This document shows, piece by piece, positions 54,930-64,000 of a stretch of DNA of 64,000 nt (positions are counted from its first letter, which is position 1; every line of letters begins with the position of its first letter). Under the pieces are notes generated by a model that was not told the origin of the DNA, ran no database searches, and was given only the letters and a program-made list of their open reading frames with translations. A program made the translations under genes and the position numbers. Source of the stretch: Pseudarcicella hirudinis (GTDB taxonomy: Bacteria > Bacteroidota > Bacteroidia > Cytophagales > Spirosomataceae); contig NZ_FOXH01000016.1 in NCBI RefSeq assembly GCF_900115665.1, positions 69,583 to 133,582 of the forward strand. Reading direction: 5' to 3'.

Positions 54930-56231
54930 CTATGCCGGCAAAACAACTTTATAGGTTTTTTGAGAAGGGATTTTGCTTAACATCAGCACTCCCGCAAAAA
55001 ATACCAGAACCAGTACCAGGATACTATTCCGCATTCCAAAGGCCTGATCTACCAATCCAAAAATCGAGGTTCCCAGAAAGGTTGAAATCTTATCCGTTAC
55101 ATCATAAAAGCTGAAATATGAGGCGGTATCGGTTGTTTCTTCCGGCAATAATTTGGCATAGGTAGATCGGGAAAGCGATTGAATACCTCCCATCACCAGT
55201 CCGATTGCTGAAGCCAGTACATAGAACTCAATTTCTGTATAGACAAAATAAGCACAGATGCAAATGACTACCCAAACACCCGCTATAAGCATCAACGCTT
55301 TAGTATTTCCAAGTTTCGCAGATAAATTGGCAAAAACATAGGCCCCGAAAATTGCAAGGATCTGCAATAGTAATATCGTCACGATCAGGGAATTGTCAGG
55401 TAAATGTAATTCGCTGCTTCCAAAAATCGTTCCTAAATACATAACCGTCTGAGCTCCCATATTGTAGAAGAAAAATGCAAGGAGGAATCTTTTCAAAATC
55501 GGGATTTGTTTCAACTGGGCAAATACTTTCTTCAATTCCTTAAAACCATTCCAGATCCAGTCTTTATTTCTTTCTCCGTTACTGACCTTCTTGTCTTCAA
55601 GGTAATGAAACGGAATCTGAGCAAAACCAAGCCACCATATACCAACTGTAAGAAATGAGATTTTACAAGCGGTTCCTGACGAAATACCTCCATACCATTG
55701 CGGCATGGTCAGCATGGTAAGATTAAAAATCAACAGCAAAACACTCCCGATATAACCCATCGTAAAACCCCGGGCACTCAGTTTGTCAAATCGGTCTTCT
55801 GTTGCAATTTCGGGGAGATAGGCATTATAAAAAACAATACTTCCACTCCATCCGATCAATGAAAACATAAAGGCAAATACACCCAGATACAGATGGTCCC
55901 GGTTAAAAAAGTACAAAAGCAAACAACAAACCGAACCCAGGTAAACAAATCCTTTCATGAATAATTTCTTCCTTCCGCTGTAATCAGCAATAGCACCAAA
56001 AACGGGGCTTAAAAAGGCAATTAATAAGAAAGCAGCAGAAACAGTAAGTGAAAAAAGTGCGGAGTTTTTGATATTAAATCCGAGAAATTCAACAATTTCT
56101 CCTCCCTGGGCATTTACTGCGGTATTGCTGAAATAAATCGGGAAAATACTGGAAACGATTACCAGAGCATGTACGGAGTTTGCCCAGTCATACATGCACC
56201 AGGCGTTTAAAATCTTAGGGTTATTTTTCAT
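54930..56231 (-). CDS. UMF1-family MFS transporter
   Basis: This 433-residue protein has about twelve helices. The N-terminus NPKILNAWCMYDWANSVHALVI is the UMF1 signature (Atg22-like), and FGAIADYSGRKKLFMKG is the MFS loop motif. Substrate is unknown; Atg22 relatives export amino acids from the vacuole, bacterial ones are uncharacterised. Its gene end lies 33 bp from the 5' end of the tRNA-Val gene, both on the minus strand. It may head a short transcript with the alpha/beta-hydrolase gene 57 bp upstream. Confidence 0.9.
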   Translation of the reverse strand: MKNNPKILNAWCMYDWANSVHALVIVSSIFPIYFSNTAVNAQGGEIVEFLGFNIKNSALFSLTVSAAFLLIAFLSPVFGAIADYSGRKKLFMKGFVYLGSVCCLLLYFFNRDHLYLGVFAFMFSLIGWSGSIVFYNAYLPEIATEDRFDKLSARGFTMGYIGSVLLLIFNLTMLTMPQWYGGISSGTACKISFLTVGIWWLGFAQIPFHYLEDKKVSNGERNKDWIWNGFKELKKVFAQLKQIPILKRFLLAFFFYNMGAQTVMYLGTIFGSSELHLPDNSLIVTILLLQILAIFGAYVFANLSAKLGNTKALMLIAGVWVVICICAYFVYTEIEFYVLASAIGLVMGGIQSLSRSTYAKLLPEETTDTASYFSFYDVTDKISTFLGTSIFGLVDQAFGMRNSILVLVLVFFAGVLMLSKIPSQKTYKVVLPA

Positions 56232-56288
56232 TTTAAAAATTAGGTAAAACTTAATATCATAGCTATGGGGAATTTACACAATCTATTG

Positions 56289-57164
56289 CTAACTGAGATT
56301 ACCCGACGGATAAACTTCTCTTAAAAAATCAAGTACCGCATTGGTAAATGCGTGATTCGAGTCTCCGGCAACCATATGTCCTGCACCAGACACGTTCACA
56401 CTTCTTACATGCGGAACAGCATCCAGAAACTCTGCCATTATTTTCTCAGAAACAACGTCCGACATCCCTCCTCTTACAATCATAGTCGGAACATTCAGCT
56501 TTTTAGCGGCTTCATACATTCTTTCCTCATTTCGGGTCATTTGATCCGGTCCAAGGCTTTTCCATAATTTAAGCATTTGCACATCCCAATGCCAGTAGTA
56601 TCTTCCATCTTCTCTCAACCGCAGATTTTTCTCCAGCCGGGAATGATCTTCCGGTTTTGTCCGATGAGGCAAATATGCCGCTACAGCCTCAGCTGCTTCA
56701 TCCAGAGATGCAAATCCATGTGTATTTGAAGACATAAATGCAAATATTCTTTCTATTCCTTTTTGCTCGGTTTTAGGCGCAATATCTACCAAAACCAGGG
56801 CAGAACAGATTGATTCCTCCGCTTCTCCTTCTGCAACCAGTGAAGTCATACCTCCGAGTGAAGCACCAACCAATGCGGGTTTACCTTTGAGATTGGCAAT
56901 CAAAGATTTCAGGTCTTTAACCAGGTCTTCAATACGATAGGCTCCTTCCTCAGACCAACTGCTGTCGCCATGTCCTCTGGCATCAAAAGCTATAGCATAA
57001 TATCCCTGTCCGGCAAATTTTGCGGCGGTATCTCCCCAGGAATGCCTGGTTTGTCCGCCTCCATGTAAAAGCACTACGGGAGGATTATCTGCATTTCCGA
57101 ACACATCTGCGGTAAGATAAAAGTCTTTTGCTACTTCAAATTGTAATTTTTGAGATAAAATCAT
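56289..57164 (-). CDS. Alpha/beta hydrolase
   Basis: The protein has 291 residues from the ATG at 57164; the TTG at 57209 is a poorer start. HGGGQTRHSW holds the oxyanion-loop residues, the nucleophile is Ser102 in VGASLGGMTS, the acid is Asp236 (RGGMSDVVSE), and the base is His263 (SGAGHMVAGD). The cap domain lies between, with the acidic YYWHWDV segment. It is soluble and has no export signal. It resembles the epoxide-hydrolase/haloperoxidase-like branch, but the substrate cannot be told. Confidence 0.88.
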   Translation of the reverse strand: MILSQKLQFEVAKDFYLTADVFGNADNPPVVLLHGGGQTRHSWGDTAAKFAGQGYYAIAFDARGHGDSSWSEEGAYRIEDLVKDLKSLIANLKGKPALVGASLGGMTSLVAEGEAEESICSALVLVDIAPKTEQKGIERIFAFMSSNTHGFASLDEAAEAVAAYLPHRTKPEDHSRLEKNLRLREDGRYYWHWDVQMLKLWKSLGPDQMTRNEERMYEAAKKLNVPTMIVRGGMSDVVSEKIMAEFLDAVPHVRSVNVSGAGHMVAGDSNHAFTNAVLDFLREVYPSGNLS

Positions 57165-57295
57165 GTTTTTGGAAGAGAATCGGGCAAGATATCTTCGGAT
57201 ACCTGACAAAGTGTTTTTTATTTGAAATAACAGAACATTTTTCCTGATTTCAAAATTTCGACCTTATTTATTGTAATTGAAGAAGATCAGGGGGC

Positions 57296-58006
57296 TTATT
57301 TGTAATGAATGATTCTTTGCTGAACCGGGGAGGCTCTTTTAGACTCATACCTTGATCTGTCAAGGAGATATACATCAAGAATAGCTTTTGGTCTGGCAAG
57401 GTATTCACGCAGGTAGGTACGGAAAGAATAACCTCCGGGAACGTCCTGCGCTGCAAATGCTACGGCATCTACGCCCAGTTCCTTGGCGAGAAACAATGCT
57501 CTGGCATTATGGGTAGGCTGGGAAATAATTGTAAATCTGCTTTGTTTGAAAATCTCCTTGCAGCGGATAATCGAATCATAGGTCCGGTAACCTGCAAAAT
57601 CCAGCACCATTGCTTCTTCCGGAATACCCAATGCCAGCAAAGATTTTTTCATATCAGCAGGTTCGTTGTAAAACACAGAATCATGATTACCACTCAGTAT
57701 CAGAAATTTCACTTTTCCTTCTTTGTATAAACGGGCGGCAGCCTCCATTCTAAGTTTAAAGAACAAATTTTCCTTCCCTTTGTACACATATTTACTGGTA
57801 CCTAAAACAAGCGCTACATCATTGGATGGTAATTTATCTATGTCGTAATAGTTCCTGCCGGAAGTGGAAATGACAATCCAGATATTACAGATCAGAATCC
57901 CACCTACAATCAGAAAAAACGCCGCAATAACGCCCTTCACCAGTATTTTTACATATCTGGTGATATCATAGGGGTTTTGCAGCGATATTTCTAATGTGTA
58001 TCTCAT
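57296..58006 (-). CDS. SanA/YdcF-family (DUF218) membrane protein
   Basis: This 236-residue protein has one helix near the N-terminus (about 22-45) and a DUF218 domain: DVALVLGTSKYV, then KVKFLILSGNHDSV, YRTYDSIIRCKEIF, and FTIISQPTHNARALFLAKELGVDA. Relatives (SanA, YdcF) guard the envelope barrier in stationary phase and affect vancomycin entry. The gene begins 140 bp from the end of the topoisomerase IV A gene on the same strand. Confidence 0.88.
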   Translation of the reverse strand: MRYTLEISLQNPYDITRYVKILVKGVIAAFFLIVGGILICNIWIVISTSGRNYYDIDKLPSNDVALVLGTSKYVYKGKENLFFKLRMEAAARLYKEGKVKFLILSGNHDSVFYNEPADMKKSLLALGIPEEAMVLDFAGYRTYDSIIRCKEIFKQSRFTIISQPTHNARALFLAKELGVDAVAFAAQDVPGGYSFRTYLREYLARPKAILDVYLLDRSRYESKRASPVQQRIIHYK

Positions 58007-58146
58007 TGGTTTTCAGGTCAGAATCATCAGATTACAACACTTAAATGAATTTACAAAAAACATTTTAAATCTGTGTCGTTCCTTAAACAATATCCTGTTC
58101 AAAATCAGATTGAAATGATATTATCTCCGTTCCTGAAAATTCCAAC

Positions 58147-60795
58147 TTAGAATAATCCTAATTGTTCTCCTGTTCCGGTCTCACCCGAATCCGGAAATTC
58201 TATTTCCTCAGGTGGAGTTAGTTTTACTGCGGAGTCGTTTTCAATTTCCTGTTCTTCAGCAGTGCTTTCTGTTTCCTGCTCTTCTGTCGCTTCAGAAACT
58301 GTTGGTGTTACCAATCTTGGTTCCAGTACTTTTATATGCTGAACTTTAAATCCGGTCAGTTTAGAACCCTGTGCTTTCCAGCCTCTCACTTCAGCTAATT
58401 CATCCAGATTAATCTCTTCTTTCTCCAAAACAGCATTTTTTTCATCTTTTTTGAAGGAAAGTTCTATTCTCGGATAAAGATCTATTGATGCTGAAATCAG
58501 CTTGGATCCTTTTTCATCCGAAATAAACAAGAATTTTTTGTCAATTGTGGTGGTTTCTATACGGAATCGCTTCACAAAATATGTTTTTGAGCCTCCGTCA
58601 TAGTAAACTGCGGTGATAATTTTATCCGGAGTAAATCTCGCTAATACAGAAATCTCCTTTGATTCATAGCGATTTGTCAGTTCGAAATTAGTGAGTTCAT
58701 ACTGTCCGTCGTTATAAACAACCAGAATATTATCTTTGGCATTAAAATTACCCAGGTATCTGCCATGTTCATCACGGTTTAATCGTCCTACTGTGCTGTC
58801 ATACCAGATATCCACTCCTCCCAGGGTAGAAACTCCCGCTGATTTCAAGGAAATTTTTCTTACCGGAAATTTGGTTAGCACATTCCCCAATGAATCCCTT
58901 CCTTTGATCATCAGTTTAGAAAAATCATAATCAAACTGCTTGATTTTGGCCGTACAGCTTGCCGTCAGATTGATCTGTATGATTTCAGCTTCACCATTTT
59001 CATTGGCAGAAAAATAAGTAATCTTGGATTTCGGATTCCCGGCGGTTAAATCATATTCCCGGTCACGGGTTACGGCAGTTACCTTAAATCTTTTTACATA
59101 AGAAACACCTGTTTTCGCATCAAAATAGGCGAGATTGTACACTTTCCTGTCATCATTCTTTTTGAAGACTGCGCAATGAATGATGTCTTTACCTACAAAA
59201 ACCTTATCCTGTATTTTAGTGACAAGGCAACGTCCGTCTCTTCTGAATACAATGATGTCGTCGATATCCGAACAATCCATCACATATTCATCTTTTTTAA
59301 GGCCATAACCGATAAATCCATCTTCTCTGTTAACATAGAGTTTCTGGTTTGCGGCTGCCACAACTGCGGCGGTAATGGTATTAAAGTTTCTGATTTCAGT
59401 TTTACGCTCCCTGCCTTTTCCGTATTTCTTTAATAAATCTTTAAAATAGTCAATAGAATATCTGATAATATGGGCAAGATTGTCTTCAACTTCCAACAAT
59501 TCTTCCTGCAGACGTTTCATCAGCTCATCTGCTTTGAAACTATCATATTTAGAAATTCTTTTGATTCGGATTTCAAGTAAACGAAGGATATCATCTTCTA
59601 CAATTTCTCTGTAAAAATCAGCTTTATAAGGTTCCAAACCTTCATCTACTGTTTTTATGACTTCTTCAAAAGTCTCACATTCTTCAATTTTGCGATAAAT
59701 CCGGTTTTCGATGAAAATCTTTTCAAGAGAACTGAAAAGGACTTTTTCCATCAGTTCTTCCTTGCGGATTTCCAACTCTCTTTCCAGCAAACGAACGGTT
59801 TGATGAGTACAGGTTTTCAGAATATCCGAAACACCCACGAAATGTGGTTTGTCAGCAATAATGACACAGGCATTCGGTGAAATGGAAATTTCACAGTCGG
59901 TAAAGGCATAAAGGGCATCAATTGTTACATCCGGTGAAGTGCCGGGAGCCAATTGCACCTGAATCTCAACATCTTTGGCCGTATTATCTATTACTTTCTT
60001 GATTTTGATTTTTCCGGTATCATTTGCTTTAATGATCGAATCGATCAAACTGGTCGTAGTAGTAGAGAACGGGATTTCCCTGATTGCCAGTGTTTTTTTA
60101 TCTATTTCCTCAATTTTCGCCCTTACTCTGATTTTACCGCCACGCTGTCCATCGTTATAGATCGAAACATCAATAGCTCCTCCGGTTTGGAAATCAGGGT
60201 AAATTTCAATGTTTTTATTCTTAAGAATATCAATAGATGCCTCCACCAGCTCACAGAAGTTGTGAGGCATAATTTTAGTGGCCAGACCAACCGCAATACC
60301 TTCTACGCCCTGAGCAAGCAATAAGGGGAATTTTACAGGCAGGGAAATCGGTTCTTTCTTTCGTCCATCATACGAAAGCTGCCATTCGGTGGTCTGATTA
60401 TTAAAAACTACTTCATTGGCAAATCTGGAAAGCCTGACTTCGATATAACGGGCCGCTGCCGCACCATCTCCTGTGCGCACATCTCCCCAGTTACCCTGAC
60501 AGTCGAACAGCAAATCTTTCTGCCCCATGTTTACCATGGCCTCATTGATAGAAGCATCCCCATGCGGGTGATACTGCATGGTCTGTCCGATAACATTGGC
60601 TACTTTGTTGAAGCGGCCATCGTCCATTTCACGCAAGGCATGTAAAATTCGACGTTGTACAGGTTTTAATCCGTCCTCTACGGCAGGTACGGCACGTTCA
60701 AGAATAACATAAGAGGCATATTCCAGGAACCAGTTCTCATACATCCCCGCTACCGCAATTTGTTCATGTAAGGCGTCGTCTTGTTGGTTTTCCAT
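58147..60795 (-). CDS. parC: DNA topoisomerase IV subunit A
   Basis: This 882-residue type II topoisomerase subunit has a winged-helix 5Y-CAP region with catalytic Tyr117 in GAAAARYIEVRLS, the quinolone-region sequence YHPHGDASINEAMV, and the tower and coiled-coil segments. A C-terminal beta-pinwheel of about 400 residues follows, and a long acidic tail ending in GEQLGLF. With ParE (not in this window) it decatenates chromosomes. The length and C-terminal half are of the Bacteroidota form, often annotated simply as gyrase/topoisomerase IV A. It should be essential. Confidence 0.92.
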   Translation of the reverse strand: MENQQDDALHEQIAVAGMYENWFLEYASYVILERAVPAVEDGLKPVQRRILHALREMDDGRFNKVANVIGQTMQYHPHGDASINEAMVNMGQKDLLFDCQGNWGDVRTGDGAAAARYIEVRLSRFANEVVFNNQTTEWQLSYDGRKKEPISLPVKFPLLLAQGVEGIAVGLATKIMPHNFCELVEASIDILKNKNIEIYPDFQTGGAIDVSIYNDGQRGGKIRVRAKIEEIDKKTLAIREIPFSTTTTSLIDSIIKANDTGKIKIKKVIDNTAKDVEIQVQLAPGTSPDVTIDALYAFTDCEISISPNACVIIADKPHFVGVSDILKTCTHQTVRLLERELEIRKEELMEKVLFSSLEKIFIENRIYRKIEECETFEEVIKTVDEGLEPYKADFYREIVEDDILRLLEIRIKRISKYDSFKADELMKRLQEELLEVEDNLAHIIRYSIDYFKDLLKKYGKGRERKTEIRNFNTITAAVVAAANQKLYVNREDGFIGYGLKKDEYVMDCSDIDDIIVFRRDGRCLVTKIQDKVFVGKDIIHCAVFKKNDDRKVYNLAYFDAKTGVSYVKRFKVTAVTRDREYDLTAGNPKSKITYFSANENGEAEIIQINLTASCTAKIKQFDYDFSKLMIKGRDSLGNVLTKFPVRKISLKSAGVSTLGGVDIWYDSTVGRLNRDEHGRYLGNFNAKDNILVVYNDGQYELTNFELTNRYESKEISVLARFTPDKIITAVYYDGGSKTYFVKRFRIETTTIDKKFLFISDEKGSKLISASIDLYPRIELSFKKDEKNAVLEKEEINLDELAEVRGWKAQGSKLTGFKVQHIKVLEPRLVTPTVSEATEEQETESTAEEQEIENDSAVKLTPPEEIEFPDSGETGTGEQLGLF

Positions 60796-61513
60796 GATGG
60801 GTTTACTGTGATTTACTAAAAAGAGTTAGTGGCTCTAATTCGTAAAAATAGTGATTATTGTTGATTTACGCCATATCTGAGTATTTAAAAAATTAATCAG
60901 AATTTGTGGCAGCTTTCTCCCTCACAAGCTTTTGCATTGCCCGGATAATTGCTTAAAATCACTGAGTATTTACAAATAATCTGAGTCAGAATGACATTTA
61001 AGCAGACTTAAATTAAAAGGAAGTGAAAGAAAAACAGCCATTTACCTGTCTGAAAAAATGGAGTCCTGCATCTCCAAAAGACTGATTTCTAATCAGAATA
61101 AGCTCAGACAAAATTGATTTCAGGAAACAGGTTTCTCCATTTTCAGGAATAAGTCTTTTACAGGATTTTTGAAAAATTTCAATTTACGTTTACCTAAAAC
61201 CGTTAACAGTTTCATATTGAGTCTTAGTATATACGTTACTATAATTTAACATTCGGAATCTGTCATAAGCGCACTAGTTACGCTTTCAGCTTTCTTCATT
61301 ATAATCAAATGTCAATCAAGGTGATAGGCAATTTTTCTTTTAAAAATCATTCCTGTGTAATTCATTTTAGCATTCAGGCTTTGTTTTAAGCATTTCATAA
61401 AAAAATCTGCAAGAAAACAGTTGATAAATTATATTTTTTCTCAAAAAACAAATATATTAATCATGTAATTATCAAAATAGTTTTATCTGCACAACCTATA
61501 ATTTCTTATCGCA
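60796..61513. other. 718-bp intergenic region, AT-rich
   Basis: Between divergent genes parC (minus) and the SGNH protein (plus). It must hold two promoters. I find no RNA gene, no repeat above chance and no long frame. Small inverted repeats such as CTGATT/AATCAG at 61082-61096 are not convincing. Confidence 0.5.
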
Positions 61514-62836
61514 ATGTACAGTTTCATCAAAAAAAATGCTGGTTTTACTGCAGTGATAATCCTGCTGGTTTTATTCATCCAATTCATTCAGAATTCTTTG
61601 TTTCTGAGTTTTAAGGAACTGGGGAAATGGCTTATGGAAAAAGAGAGCGGCCCGTTTATCATTTCTCATTTCAAGGTCTTCCTGCTTCTGATATGGTTTT
61701 TAGGAATTATTTACAGCAAAAGACTTTTTCAGAGCTCTATAATTTACAAAATCTTCTTTCTTCTTAGCCTCCCGTTTCTGATGTATGCCTGGAATCTGAA
61801 ACTGCGGGTTATGCCTCTTTACAATCTGGCCAAAGAACGGGGAGATAAAGTCGGGAAAGTTTATATAAATGATAATGTGTTTGGTTATACTCATGCCCCT
61901 TTTTCAACAGGATACAGGCAGCTTGGCGAAGGTGATATTATCATTCATCACGATGCTGAAGGGTTCAGAATCCCAGTAAATTTTGTCCATTCCGGCAAGA
62001 GACCAGGTTTTCTCGTACTCGGGTGTTCGGTTTCTTACGGAGATGCCTGCCGGGCAGAAAAGACTTTTCCATATTTATTGAGCAAATCAATGAACGGGGA
62101 TTATTTTAATGCCAGTGTCAGCGGTTACGGTCTTTCACAAATGGTACTGAAAGCTGAAAAATACATCAATGAAAAACATCCCGATTATGTAATTGTCCAA
62201 TATTCTCCCTGGCTTGCAGATCGCTCTAAAACGTATTACCAGAATTTCCTGGGAGGTAAATTTCCGATACCTTATTTTAGCAAAAAAGGACTGGAAATGC
62301 CTGTTTTTAGTCCTAAAGGTCTGAAAATGCCATTGGCGGATTTTAAAAATACTCCGAATAATACCTGGGATTTCAGCAAATTTTATCTGAAAGTTACTCC
62401 GGTATTGGCCTATCAGGACATTAACTCTATGATTACAAGGATTAAATCTGTACTTGGTATAATCCCGAAACCTCTGAATGACAATGAAAAAATTGAGGAA
62501 TATGGCTACGACAGAATTTATCAGGCCTGTAAAAGGAATCATGCCAGAATGATTCTCTGGACCAGCGGTACGGGGTTTTCATTTCCAACGAAATTACCTC
62601 CGACGAAACTCATTACCAATAAAGAAATTATAAAAGTATATATCGACTCATTATTCATGCGTCTGCATCCTACCGGTAATTTTAATGCTTATCAGCACTT
62701 CTATGGTCACTGGTATGTGCCAAAAGGAAGTAAAGATTCTGTTTTTGCAGATGGTCATCCTAATGACTATGCACACAAACTGATTTCGGATGAGATTTTG
62801 AAGAATATAAAGGAGCGGGAAGATTCTTCGGAATGA
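61514..62836 (+). CDS. Membrane-anchored SGNH/GDSL-like hydrolase
   Basis: This 440-residue protein has three N-terminal helices (about 12-32, 48-66, 78-96) and a C-terminal SGNH-fold domain. FLVLGCSVSYGDA at 166-178 is the block I motif with Ser172 as likely nucleophile, and ADGHPNDYAHKLIS near residues 412-425 is the block V D-x-x-H. The domain should lie outside the membrane and act as an acyl esterase or acetyltransferase on glycans or lipids, like AlgJ or OAT-type enzymes. Substrate unknown. It converges with the RlpA gene, with a shared hairpin. Confidence 0.75.
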   Translation: MYSFIKKNAGFTAVIILLVLFIQFIQNSLFLSFKELGKWLMEKESGPFIISHFKVFLLLIWFLGIIYSKRLFQSSIIYKIFFLLSLPFLMYAWNLKLRVMPLYNLAKERGDKVGKVYINDNVFGYTHAPFSTGYRQLGEGDIIIHHDAEGFRIPVNFVHSGKRPGFLVLGCSVSYGDACRAEKTFPYLLSKSMNGDYFNASVSGYGLSQMVLKAEKYINEKHPDYVIVQYSPWLADRSKTYYQNFLGGKFPIPYFSKKGLEMPVFSPKGLKMPLADFKNTPNNTWDFSKFYLKVTPVLAYQDINSMITRIKSVLGIIPKPLNDNEKIEEYGYDRIYQACKRNHARMILWTSGTGFSFPTKLPPTKLITNKEIIKVYIDSLFMRLHPTGNFNAYQHFYGHWYVPKGSKDSVFADGHPNDYAHKLISDEILKNIKEREDSSE

Positions 62837-62843
62837 TATACGG

Positions 62844-62884
62844 AAAATGCTGCTGAGCTCAAAAAGGAAACTCAGCAGCATTTT
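62844..62884. terminator. Bidirectional terminator between convergent genes
   Basis: Perfect 14-bp arms (62844-62857, 62871-62884) have A4 on one side and T4 on the other. It lies 7 bp past the SGNH gene and 5 bp past the RlpA-like gene, and could serve both. Confidence 0.85.
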
Positions 62885-62889
62885 CAGAT

Positions 62890-63465
62890 TTATTTTCTTA
62901 CCAGAATCACTTTAGGCTGAGAATTTGTGGAATCTAACTTGATTCTGCCGTCCTGATCGTAAACAATCACTACAAATTTTCTTTGATTCAGTGAATCGGT
63001 TTCAATTGGCTGCTGCAATGGGTTTTGAGCTACTTCTTCTGTATTTTCATCAGATAATGTATCTTCTTCCGATTCCTCCTCTGCAAGCAACGCACCACTG
63101 CCCAATGATAAGACTTTTATTCTGACATGTGCTGAGCCTTTGCTTAGCAGCCCTAATTGCTTGGCGGCTTTATAAGAAACATCTATAACTCTTGAACGGG
63201 TATGAGGGCCTCTGTCGTTTACTCTGACAATGGCTTTAGAGCCATTACTCTGATTGGTTACCTCCAGTATTGTACCAAATGGAAGGGTTCTGTGAGCGGC
63301 GGTAAGGCGGTTTGCCCGGTACTTTTGCCCGCTTGAAGTGCGTTTGCCTTCAAACTTTCTGGCGTAGTAAGAAGCTTTGCCATGGAGTGTTTTTTTCCCT
63401 GTATGAGATATATTCAGCAGGCTGGCTGCGAAATAAAAGAACAAGAAAACATTTTTTAAAATCAT
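62890..63465 (-). CDS. rlpA: RlpA-family septal ring protein
   Basis: This 191-residue protein starts with a signal-like helix. The double-psi beta-barrel domain spans about 25-120: GKASYYARKFEGKRTSSGQ with RLTAAHRTLPFGT and AIVRVNDRGPHTRSRVIDV, holding the conserved Asp/Arg residues. The tail is acidic (LAEEESEEDTLSDENTEE) and ends in KVILVRK. It lacks the SPOR domain seen in E. coli RlpA. RlpA in Pseudomonas is a lytic transglycosylase at the septum; in Bacteroidota the role is less clear. Confidence 0.88.
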   Translation of the reverse strand: MILKNVFLFFYFAASLLNISHTGKKTLHGKASYYARKFEGKRTSSGQKYRANRLTAAHRTLPFGTILEVTNQSNGSKAIVRVNDRGPHTRSRVIDVSYKAAKQLGLLSKGSAHVRIKVLSLGSGALLAEEESEEDTLSDENTEEVAQNPLQQPIETDSLNQRKFVVIVYDQDGRIKLDSTNSQPKVILVRK

Positions 63466-63773
63466 GCCTTTGGGTTTTCGTTCAACAATGATTTAGTACC
63501 CTGAAACGAGTCTTCGACACTAAAACTTTAACGTCAAATAAGAATAAAAAGGATGTTAAATCCTTCCAAAGTCAGGCTGCTTTTCTTCTTATTAATTGCA
63601 AAGATACGCATTCATCTGGTAAAAGTCCAAATTTGAGACTTCCGGAGTGCAAATTCTGATCAGGCTTTTATTCTGTTTTGCGCCAGAACATGACCTTTAA
63701 AACGTCTGTTTTTCTTTTATTATTGTAAAAAGTATTTCCGGAAATCAGATTCAGTCTTTCAAAAACTGCTGCT
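63466..63773. other. 308-bp gap with one doubtful short frame
   Basis: A minus-strand frame from ATG 63790 to stop 63668 would give 40 residues (MAKGFEAAVFERLNLISGN, then TFYNNKRKTDVLKVMFWRKT) and overlaps the AraC gene end by 17 bp. It looks more coding than chance, but nothing else supports it. The remaining bases show no feature. Confidence 0.3.
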
Positions 63774-64000
63774 TCAAAACCCTTTGCCATCAAATGGCAG
63801 CAGGAATTTTTCAGCATCAAATTTCCCGGGTGAAGTATTGGCCAGTCCTGAAAAGGTTTTAATAAAATGTGCCTGGTCATAAAATCCATTTTCCAAAGCC
63901 AGTTGAACCATCGAGTGAAACTGCTTCATTCTGGTCATCTCATCAACTGAATTCCTGATTTTAAGAATGGTGCTGAATTCCTTCGGACTGAGTCCTAAAT
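63774..64000 (-). CDS. AraC-family transcriptional regulator, C-terminal end (cut by window edge)
   Basis: The minus strand encodes LGLSPKEFSTILKIRNSVDE, then MVQLALENGFYDQAHFIKTF and SGLANTSPGKF, ending at a TGA at 63774-63776. This is the second helix-turn-helix of an AraC family DNA-binding domain (the FxDQAHFxxxFKxxxGxxPxxF pattern). The N-terminal domain and start are beyond the right edge, so the gene is partial. Targets are unknown. Confidence 0.8.
   Translation of the reverse strand, partial: LGLSPKEFSTILKIRNSVDEMTRMKQFHSMVQLALENGFYDQAHFIKTFSGLANTSPGKFDAEKFLLPFDGKGF

Overview
The window reads as chromosomal DNA of a Bacteroidota bacterium, probably of the Cytophagia or a related class. 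Supporting signs are promoters of the TTG-20 bp-TAnnTTTG type, weak ribosome binding sites, a Bacteroidota-style topoisomerase IV A subunit, the rbfA-lolE pair, an RlpA protein with a C-terminal extension and a DUF6427-like membrane protein. The species cannot be named from the sequence alone.

Layout. 1-3.8 kb: the start of a membrane-anchored endonuclease/exonuclease/phosphatase protein (cut by the window edge), a coiled-coil membrane protein and a two-component system. 4-22.2 kb: a carbon-metabolism block. It holds a PaaG-like crotonase, acetyl-CoA synthetase (acs), an acyltransferase, a receiver protein, a symporter-histidine kinase of the CrbS/CbrA type with its small membrane partner, an MHS transporter next to an IS1-InsA-like DNA-binding protein, and a RamB/ScfR-like regulator divergent from aceB-aceA, followed by pckA and fbp. 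Together these turn acetate or fatty-acid carbon into acetyl-CoA, then C4 acids through the glyoxylate shunt, then PEP and hexose phosphate. 22.3-27.6 kb: a type I-like export operon (ABC protein with a degenerate ATPase domain, a possible 37-residue peptide, HlyD adaptor, TolC). 27.6-38.1 kb: mostly housekeeping and hypothetical genes (THUMP-like methyltransferase, CsaA, DAACS symporter, LolE, RbfA, membrane proteins, serine hydrolase). 38.7-46.7 kb: accessory genes, namely a GH18-like lipoprotein with a beta/gamma-crystallin domain, DoxX, rifamycin phosphotransferase with a MarR regulator, and three small regulator-linked genes (HxlR, VOC, ArsR-AHSA1).

46.8-54.9 kb is an apparent genomic island beside a tRNA-Val(GAC) gene. 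It carries short direct repeats matching tRNA 3' ends, a ruined IS200-type transposase, a secreted protein divergent from a membrane-bound winged-helix regulator, and an AAA+ ATPase-subtilisin pair that matches the ietAS architecture (known both as a plasmid toxin-antitoxin-like pair and as a phage-defence system). Three small conserved-looking genes and a frameshifted remnant follow. This island is the best candidate for an interesting system. 54.9-64 kb returns to core-like genes: UMF1 transporter, alpha/beta hydrolase, SanA-like protein, topoisomerase IV A, a membrane SGNH hydrolase, RlpA, and the C-terminal end of an AraC regulator cut by the window edge.
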